Below, piece after piece: positions 58,159-64,000 of a stretch of DNA of 64,000 nt. The stretch is from Sva-07 sp963698565. GTDB taxonomy: Bacteria; Actinomycetota; Acidimicrobiia; Acidimicrobiales; Ilumatobacteraceae. Location of the stretch: contig CAVORH010000037.1 of assembly GCA_963698565.1 (NCBI GenBank), positions 1 through 64,000 of the forward strand. Direction: 5' to 3'. The notes under the pieces are model-generated. The model was not told the DNA's origin. It saw only the letters and a program-made list of their open reading frames with translations, and ran no database searches. Within the stretch, counting starts at the first letter, position 1. The number at the start of each line of letters is the position of its first letter. The position numbers were made by a program, and so were the translations under genes.

Positions 58159-60783
58159 GTGCCCGACACCGCACCCCTGAGCGGGCTCACCTCGAGCGAG
58201 GCTGCCCGACGGCTGCAGGACGTCGGGCCGAACGCACTCCCCGCGCCGGCGAGAACACCCGTCTGGCGCCAGCTGCTCGCAGAACTCACCCACTTCTTCG
58301 CCGCCATGCTCTGGGTGGCCGGTGTGCTCGCGATCGTCGGAGGCCTGCCGGAGCTGGGGATCGCGATCTTCATCGTGATCGTGGTGAACGCGCTGTTCGC
58401 CTTCGCCCAGGAGTACCGAGCCGAGCAGGCAGCGGCCAGGCTGAAGAGCCTGCTTCCACTCCAGGTGATGGTCGTGCGTGACGGATCGCCACTCCTGATC
58501 GACGCCGACGGCCTCGTGCCCGACGACCTCGTCGTCCTCGCCGACGGCGATCGCGTGGCCGCCGACATGACGTGCGTCGAGAGCCACGGATTGCTCGTCG
58601 ACACGTCGACGATGACCGGCGAGAGCGTTCCCGACTCGATCGGCGACGGCGACCGTCTCCGCGCCGGCACGTTCGTGGTGGAGGGCGAGGGGCGCGCGCT
58701 CGTGACTGCGACCGGCGCCTCGACCGAGTTCGCCCGGATCGCCGTGCTCACACAGGACACCATCCGCCCCGACACGCCCCTGACACGCGAGCTGCATCGT
58801 CTCGTGCGCACCATCGCGCTGATCGCTGTCGCGACCGGCGGCGGGTTCTTCCTGCTGACCCTGCTCCTCGACACGTCGCCGTCCGACGCGTTCGTGTTCG
58901 CCATCGGCATCACCGTCGCCCTCGTCCCCGAGGGGCTGCTGCCCACCGTGACGCTCTCGCTGGCGATCGGCGCCCAGAGGATGGCCGACCAGCACGCACT
59001 GGTTCGCCGCCTGGAGTCGGTGGAGACACTGGGATCGACGACGTTCATCTGTACCGACAAGACGGGCACGCTCACCCAGAACCGGATGCGGATCATGGAG
59101 ATCTGGACACCGTCGGGCACGCTGCAACGCGACGGGAGCGGCTACGAGCCCGACGGCGAGATCAGGCCGACGGACGCCGAGCTCCAGCGGTCTGCGACCG
59201 ACATCGCAGCGACGGCGAGCGCCTGTTCCAGAGGGCGGGCCGTTCGGAACGAGGACGGGCGATGGATTCCCTCCGGCGACCCCATGGAGGCCGCGATCGA
59301 CTCGCTCGCTCAACAGCTCGACGCCGTCGATCGCGTGCCGCTCGACGCGGTGGTCTCCCGGTTCGCGTTCGACCCCCGGAGGCGGAGATCCTCCGTGGCG
59401 ACCACCGACAGGGTCTTCGTCAAGGGCGCTCCCGACGCCGTGCTCGAGCGTTGTCACGACGCCGATCACGTGATCGCATCGGCAGGTCGTGCTCTGCAGA
59501 CCCTGTCCGATCGTGGCCTCCGCGTCCTGGCGGTGGCGGCCAGGACGGTCGACGGTCCACCGCCTGCGACGGCCGACGAGGCCGAAGCCGGCCTCGACCT
59601 GCTCGGGCTCCTCGCCTTCGAGGACCCACCCCGACTCGAAGCCCGCGAGGCGCTCGCAGCCTGCCGACGAGCCGGTGTCAGCGTGGCGATGATCACCGGC
59701 GACTCGCCGCTGACCGCAACGGCCATCGCCGACGAGACCGGCCTCCGTCCACCCGACGGACTCGTCCTGATCGGCGCCGAACTGCCCGATGACGAGCAGC
59801 TGCTCGGAGCGCTCGTCGACCGGGACGGTGTGGTGATCGCCAGGGTCACCCCCGAGGACAAACTCCGGATCGCGCGGGCGCTGCGCTCACGGGGGCACGT
59901 GATCGCGATGACGGGTGACGGCGTCAACGACGGACCGGCGTTGCGCGAGGCCGACATCGGCATCGCCATGGGAGCGAGCGGCAGCGACGTCGCCCGGGAA
60001 GCCGCCGATCTCGTGCTGCTCGACGACAACTTCGCCACCATCGTGGCGGCCGTCGAGCAGGGTCGGGCAACGTTCGCCAACGCCCGCCGCTTCCTCACCT
60101 ATCACCTCACCGACAACGTCGCGGAGCTGACGCCGTTCGTGATCTGGGCGCTCTCGGGTGGTCGGTTCCCGCTCGCACTCGGCGTGCTCCAGGTCCTCGC
60201 GCTCGACATCGGCACCGACACCCTGTCCGCGGCGGCACTCGGAAGTCAGCCAGCCGGCCCGCACGTGATGACACAGGCGCCGAGCTCGGGTCGGCTCCTC
60301 GACCGGACCGTCGCCACTCGGGCGTTCGGCGTTCTCGGGCCGACCGAGGCGCTGTTCGAGATGACGGCGTTCGTCGTGGCGATGATCATCGGCGGCTGGA
60401 GTCTCGGGGCCACCTTCCCCGACGGCCCCGCCCTGTACGCGGCGTCGGGCGCTGCATTCCTCAGCGTGGTCGTCGGTCAAGCCGCGAACGCGTTCGCATG
60501 TCGCAGCACCCGCCGTCCGGCCTGGGAGCTCGGTTGGTTCTCGAACCGATTTCTCGTCGTGGCGATCGCGATCGGCGTCGGGTTCGCCATCGCATTGTTC
60601 GTCATCCCGGCGGCAGCGAATCTTCTCGACCAGCAGTGGCCGCCCGCCGGCGCCTGGATCGTCGTGCTCGCGTCGGCGCCCGGGGTGGTGTTCGCCGACG
60701 CACTGTGGAAGCGCGTGATCCGGTCTCGCACTCGCCACTCGACGACACCGACCGCCGGTGGAGCAGCGACACCGAGCGGCTGA
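58159..60783 (+). CDS. P-type cation ATPase, Na,K-ATPase-like (P2C type)
   Basis: Ion pump of 874 residues. Actuator loop TGES at 153-156, M4 VPEGLLPTVTLSL (Pro257-Glu258), phosphorylated Asp300 in DKTGTLT, TGDGVNDGPAL in the hinge. The M4 PEGLLPTVTLSL, M5 YHLTDNVAELTP (Asn653, Glu656) and M6 LALDIGTD (Asp683, Asp687) follow the Na,K-ATPase pattern rather than that of calcium pumps, with Asp652 where the animal Na,K pump has Ser775. It would move Na+ or another monovalent cation. No beta subunit is nearby. The GTG lies within one base of a GGAGGG, too close for an ideal ribosome site. Confidence 0.92.
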   Translation: MPDTAPLSGLTSSEAARRLQDVGPNALPAPARTPVWRQLLAELTHFFAAMLWVAGVLAIVGGLPELGIAIFIVIVVNALFAFAQEYRAEQAAARLKSLLPLQVMVVRDGSPLLIDADGLVPDDLVVLADGDRVAADMTCVESHGLLVDTSTMTGESVPDSIGDGDRLRAGTFVVEGEGRALVTATGASTEFARIAVLTQDTIRPDTPLTRELHRLVRTIALIAVATGGGFFLLTLLLDTSPSDAFVFAIGITVALVPEGLLPTVTLSLAIGAQRMADQHALVRRLESVETLGSTTFICTDKTGTLTQNRMRIMEIWTPSGTLQRDGSGYEPDGEIRPTDAELQRSATDIAATASACSRGRAVRNEDGRWIPSGDPMEAAIDSLAQQLDAVDRVPLDAVVSRFAFDPRRRRSSVATTDRVFVKGAPDAVLERCHDADHVIASAGRALQTLSDRGLRVLAVAARTVDGPPPATADEAEAGLDLLGLLAFEDPPRLEAREALAACRRAGVSVAMITGDSPLTATAIADETGLRPPDGLVLIGAELPDDEQLLGALVDRDGVVIARVTPEDKLRIARALRSRGHVIAMTGDGVNDGPALREADIGIAMGASGSDVAREAADLVLLDDNFATIVAAVEQGRATFANARRFLTYHLTDNVAELTPFVIWALSGGRFPLALGVLQVLALDIGTDTLSAAALGSQPAGPHVMTQAPSSGRLLDRTVATRAFGVLGPTEALFEMTAFVVAMIIGGWSLGATFPDGPALYAASGAAFLSVVVGQAANAFACRSTRRPAWELGWFSNRFLVVAIAIGVGFAIALFVIPAAANLLDQQWPPAGAWIVVLASAPGVVFADALWKRVIRSRTRHSTTPTAGGAATPSG

Positions 60784-60814
60784 TCCGAGCGGCTGATCCG
60801 TGCGGCGGGTCGGT

Positions 60815-62194
60815 CTACGACATCGATTCCGCCTGTTCGACTCCGCGCAGCAGCAACGGAACCATCATCGCGATCGCCACGAGGAAAGTGCCGCTCACGA
60901 AGAACGACGCCCGCACCCCGTAGCGGTTGGCGAGGATGCCGCCGAGCAGCGCGCCGACGGGCATGCCCAGGTACACGAGGAACCGGTAGCTGGCGCCGAC
61001 ACGTCCGAGCAACTCGTTCGGGATCAGACGTTGGCGCAGCGCCAGCGTGAGGACGTTCCACACCATCACACAGGCGAGCGACAGGCCGGTGAGGAGACCC
61101 GCAGCGATCGGCGACGTCGTGGCAGCGACGAGCCAGGTCGCGAGACCGGATCCCAGCACCGCCAGGGTGAGCGTGCCCCGCAGCGGGAGATGACGAAATC
61201 TCGGTGCCACGAGGGACCCGACGATGCCGCCGATCGCACCGGGGACGAGCAGCAGTCCGTAGCCCAACTCCGACAGGCCGAGTTCATCGCGCGCGTAGAG
61301 CACGAACACCGCGTTGGCGATGAACGACGCCGTGCCCAGCCCGGTGGAGATCAGGGCCAGGGTCCGCAGCAGACGATGGTCCCACAGCCATCGGAAGCCT
61401 TCGCTGACCTGCGATCGCATCGACGACCCCGGAGCGCGCGCTGCCCCTGACGCGTAGCTCCCCGACATCAGCCCCATGACCAGCGCTGCAGCGGCGAAGC
61501 TGAGTGCGTCGAGCCCGAACGGCGCAGCAACCGCCAGCCCGAAGAGCAGACCTCCGAGCGGCGGGCCCACCACGTCGTTCATTGCGAGTTCGGTCGACCC
61601 GAGACGCCCGACTGCCCGTTCGAGGTCCTTGCCGTCCACCGTCGCCGGGATCATCGCCATGCTGGACGAGTCGACCACCGCCTCGGCGGACGCCAGCAAC
61701 GCGGCAACCGCGAACAGCACCCAGATCGAGACCTGGTCGACGAGGATCACGGCGACCAGCACGGACATCACGATCGCCCGGGCGATGTCGAGGCGTATCC
61801 GCAGGACGCGACGGTCGTAGCGGTCGGCCCACGCACCCCCCGGGAGGATGAACAACAACCATGGCAGCCGCTCGGCGACGGTGACGCCGGCGATGAGCCG
61901 CGGATCGTCGGTCACCGAGGTGGCCAACAGCGGCAAGGCCACCAACCGCAGCCCGTCGCCCAGGTTCGAGAGCGCGGTCGCCCCCCAGAGCAATCGGAAG
62001 TTGCGCGGGAGAGGCGGGCCGAAACGCGAGCGCGGAGCGGGCGCCGCGGAATGCCAACCGGTTGCTCGCACTTCGGGCGGCCGCTCGAGCTCGCCGGTGT
62101 CCACCCCCAGTGCTTCGAGGGCGGCATCGATCTCGTCGAGCGGTGTCGGGGGCGGCGACGGGCCCTCACCCGATTCGGAACTCGGTTCGGTCAC
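60815..62194 (-). CDS. MFS transporter
   Basis: A 459-residue protein with about twelve membrane helices after a 60-residue Pro/Glu-rich cytoplasmic N-terminus. The A-motif-like GGAWADRYDRRVLRI follows helix 2 and GRVGASYRFLVYLGMPVGALLGG lies in the C-terminal half, as in the Bcr/EntS-like and macrolide-efflux MFS proteins. Substrate unknown. The start GTG overlaps the stop of the mutase gene (GTGA), so it is translationally coupled to methylmalonyl-CoA metabolism. Confidence 0.9.
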   Translation of the reverse strand: MTEPSSESGEGPSPPPTPLDEIDAALEALGVDTGELERPPEVRATGWHSAAPAPRSRFGPPLPRNFRLLWGATALSNLGDGLRLVALPLLATSVTDDPRLIAGVTVAERLPWLLFILPGGAWADRYDRRVLRIRLDIARAIVMSVLVAVILVDQVSIWVLFAVAALLASAEAVVDSSSMAMIPATVDGKDLERAVGRLGSTELAMNDVVGPPLGGLLFGLAVAAPFGLDALSFAAAALVMGLMSGSYASGAARAPGSSMRSQVSEGFRWLWDHRLLRTLALISTGLGTASFIANAVFVLYARDELGLSELGYGLLLVPGAIGGIVGSLVAPRFRHLPLRGTLTLAVLGSGLATWLVAATTSPIAAGLLTGLSLACVMVWNVLTLALRQRLIPNELLGRVGASYRFLVYLGMPVGALLGGILANRYGVRASFFVSGTFLVAIAMMVPLLLRGVEQAESMS

Positions 62195-63774
62195 GGGGTG
62201 TAGACGCCGAAGACCTCGCGGAGGGCGTCGCTGATCTCGCCGAGGGTGGCATCGGCGCGCAACGCGTCCTTCATGCTGTACAGCAGGTTGTCCCCACCCT
62301 GCGCGGTGGCCTTCACCGCGGCCAACGCCGACTCGACTGCGGCGGTGTCACGGTTCGCCTTGTACGCCTTCAACCTGGCGATCTGGTTGCCCTCGAGATC
62401 CGGGTCGATCGGGAACACCTTCGGTTCGGGTTCGTCGTCCATCGTGAACTTGTTGACGCCGACGATCACGCGCTGGTCGTCGTCGATCGACTTCGTGTAC
62501 TCGTAGGCGGCCTGTTCGATCTCGTCCATCTGGAAGCCCGACTCGATCGCAGTGACCGCACCGCCCATCTCGTCGATGCGTTCGATGTACTCCCAGGCGA
62601 GGCGTTCGACCTCGTCGGTGAGCGACTCGACGAAGTACGACCCGGCCAACGGGTCGGGCGTGTCGACGACTCCGGACTCGTACCCGATCACCTGCTGGGT
62701 GCGCAGCGCCATCCGCGCCGCTTCCTCGGTCGGCAGGCTGAGCGCCTCGTCGTAGCCGTTGGTGTGCAGGCTCTGCGTGCCACCCATCACGGCGGCGAGC
62801 GCCTGCAGGGTCACGCGCATGATGTTGTTCATCGGCTGTTGGGCGGTCAGCGTCGATCCGCCGGTCTGGGTGTGGAAGCGCAGCATCGCCGACTTCGGGT
62901 CCTTCGCTCCGAACCGCTCGGTCATGATCGTGTTCCACATGCGACGGCTGGCTCGGAACTTGGCGACCTCCTCGAAGAAGTTGTTGTGCCCGTTCCAGAA
63001 GAAGCTGAGCCGCGGTGCGAAGTCGTCGACGTCGAGGCCGGCGTCGATCGCCGCCTGGACGTAGGCGATCGCGTTGGCGAGCGTGAACGCGATCTCCTGC
63101 ACGGCGGTCGAGCCGGCCTCGCGGATGTGGTAGCCCGAGATCGAGATCGTGTTCCAGTTCGGAACGTGCTCGGAGCAGTAGGCGAAGATGTCGGTGATGA
63201 TCCGCATCGACGGCCGGGGCGGATACACGTAGGTGCCCCGGGCGATGTACTCCTTGAGCAGGTCGTTCTGGATCGTGCCGCCGATCTTGTCGCTCGCCAC
63301 GCCGTTCTCCTCGGCGACGAGTTCGTACATCAGGAGCAGGATTGCCGCCGTCGAGTTGATCGTCATCGACGTGGTGACCTTGTCGAGCGGCAGGTCGGCG
63401 AGCAGGAGCCGCATGTCCTCCATCGAGTCGATGGCCACCCCGACCTTGCCGACCTCACCCTCCGCGCGGCCGTGGTCGGAGTCGTAGCCCATCTGGGTGG
63501 GGAGGTCGAAGGCGCACGACAGCCCGGTCTGGCCGGCGTTCAGCAGGAACTTGAAGCGTTCGTTGGTGGCCTCGGCGTTGCCGAACCCCGAGTACTGGCG
63601 CATCGTCCAGAGCCGCCCGGTGTACATCGAGCCGTAGACGCCGCGGGTGTACGGCGGCTTCCCGGGCGCTCCGAGCATCTCGGCCGGATCCCATCCGTCG
63701 AGGTCGGAGGCGTCGTAGAGCCGCTTGATCGGGATGCCCGAGTCGGTCTGCGGCAAGTCGGTTGCGTCAGCCAT
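62191..63774 (-). CDS. Methylmalonyl-CoA mutase-type acyl-CoA mutase, large subunit
   Basis: Catalytic TIM-barrel subunit of a split, B12-dependent mutase (methylmalonyl-CoA to succinyl-CoA). The 527 residues lack the B12-binding domain, which must be on a separate small subunit not in the window. Tyr61 in RQYSGF and Arg191 in PPRPSMRI occupy the positions of the substrate-setting Tyr89 and Arg207 of methylmalonyl-CoA mutase, arguing against isobutyryl- or 2-hydroxyisobutyryl-CoA mutases. AFDLPTQMGYDSDH and FHTQTGGSTLTAQQP are also typical. TACGAT 7 bases before the ATG is the likely -10. It continues the propionate route begun by AccA. Confidence 0.93.
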   Translation of the reverse strand: MADATDLPQTDSGIPIKRLYDASDLDGWDPAEMLGAPGKPPYTRGVYGSMYTGRLWTMRQYSGFGNAEATNERFKFLLNAGQTGLSCAFDLPTQMGYDSDHGRAEGEVGKVGVAIDSMEDMRLLLADLPLDKVTTSMTINSTAAILLLMYELVAEENGVASDKIGGTIQNDLLKEYIARGTYVYPPRPSMRIITDIFAYCSEHVPNWNTISISGYHIREAGSTAVQEIAFTLANAIAYVQAAIDAGLDVDDFAPRLSFFWNGHNNFFEEVAKFRASRRMWNTIMTERFGAKDPKSAMLRFHTQTGGSTLTAQQPMNNIMRVTLQALAAVMGGTQSLHTNGYDEALSLPTEEAARMALRTQQVIGYESGVVDTPDPLAGSYFVESLTDEVERLAWEYIERIDEMGGAVTAIESGFQMDEIEQAAYEYTKSIDDDQRVIVGVNKFTMDDEPEPKVFPIDPDLEGNQIARLKAYKANRDTAAVESALAAVKATAQGGDNLLYSMKDALRADATLGEISDALREVFGVYTP

Positions 63775-63781
63775 GGCGCAG

Positions 63782-63787
63782 ATCGTA
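63782..63787 (-). promoter_or_regulatory. -10 element TACGAT of the mutase gene
   Basis: TACGAT on the minus strand, 7 bases before ATG 63774. Confidence 0.5.
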
Positions 63788-63850
63788 TTGCAGGTCCGAT
63801 GTCATCACCTGATCCCGTCGACACGAGTCCCCCGCTGCCACGATGGGTCG

Positions 63851-64000
63851 ATGAAGCTGTATCTCGCCGGCCCGATGTTCACACCTGCCGAACGTGATCA
63901 TCTCGACGCGCTCGCCGATCGGCTGGACGCCGAGGGCCACGACTGCTTCGTCCCGCACCGCCAGCAGTTCACCCCGCTCGACGCGGCAACCGTGTTCGAG
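63851..64000 (+). CDS. Nucleoside 2-deoxyribosyltransferase-like protein (5' part; cut by window edge)
   Basis: The first 50 codons read MKLYLAGPMFTPAERDHLDA and continue as LADRLDAEGHDCFVPHRQQF, matching the N-terminal fold of the nucleoside 2-deoxyribosyltransferase family (YLAGPMF then xxGhxxFxPHR). The enzyme moves deoxyribose between bases in nucleotide salvage. It is divergent from the mutase gene; the rest is outside the window. Confidence 0.8.
   Translation, partial: MKLYLAGPMFTPAERDHLDALADRLDAEGHDCFVPHRQQFTPLDAATVFE

Overview
The window reads as chromosomal backbone of a high-GC actinobacterium, most likely an acidimicrobiid (Ilumatobacter-like). This rests on an actinobacterial SecA/RF2/FtsEX block, DUF3499 and DUF5719 proteins, the F420 gene fbiA, actinobacterial-type DapD, an LpdA-like quinone reductase, and gene order that parallels, from memory, the Mycobacterium tuberculosis stretch secA1-sahH-pmmA-DUF3499-fbiA-manB-rmlD-cpsA-birA-accA3-lpdA. 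The genus is inference. I see no prophage, insertion sequence, CRISPR array, rRNA or tRNA. The ends cut ftsX (left) and a nucleoside 2-deoxyribosyltransferase (right). No intergenic stretch exceeds about 180 bases.

Layout. 1-7 kb: comF, secA, prfB, ftsE and ftsX run leftward, with a YczE-like membrane protein divergent from comF. 7-13.3 kb: a leftward peptide/nickel-type ABC importer operon (two ATPases, lipoprotein receptor, two permeases). 13.4-22 kb: ahcY, a repeat-containing exported protein, a Trm112-like protein, phosphomannomutase, a 930-residue membrane protein, a CPBP protease and DUF3499, all leftward. 22-24 kb: ftsH rightward. 24-45.5 kb: a cell-surface glycan region with a thioredoxin-like protein, the DUF5719 and giant GT2 pair, a flippase, gmd, fcl, four GT4 glycosyltransferases, a nucleotidyltransferase, rmlA, rmlD and an LCP ligase, with fbiA and mug embedded. 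45.6-49.5 kb: birA/accA divergent pair and lpdA. 49.5-54.6 kb: an M15-type peptidase, lysS, dapD and a frameshifted LigD-type polymerase. 54.6-64 kb: small metabolic and transport genes, a Na,K-ATPase-like P-type ATPase, an MFS transporter and methylmalonyl-CoA mutase large subunit.

How the genes work together. Gmd and Fcl make GDP-fucose from GDP-mannose, which phosphomannomutase and the mannose-1-phosphate guanylyltransferase-like enzyme would supply. RmlA and RmlD serve dTDP-rhamnose. The GT4 and GT2 enzymes, the flippase and the LCP protein would assemble, export and attach a surface polymer. BirA biotinylates AccA, which feeds the propionyl-CoA/methylmalonyl-CoA route ending in the mutase at the right edge. 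LysS and DapD both concern lysine.

The two most interesting signals are not genes. First, 19 start codons are preceded at 6-10 bases by a TAnnnT hexamer, implying widespread leaderless transcription and fixing several starts. Second, a family of 31-base palindromes (15+1+15, centre GTC-N-GAC) sits on or within 2 bases of stop codons at four places. I found no clear previously undescribed multi-gene system.
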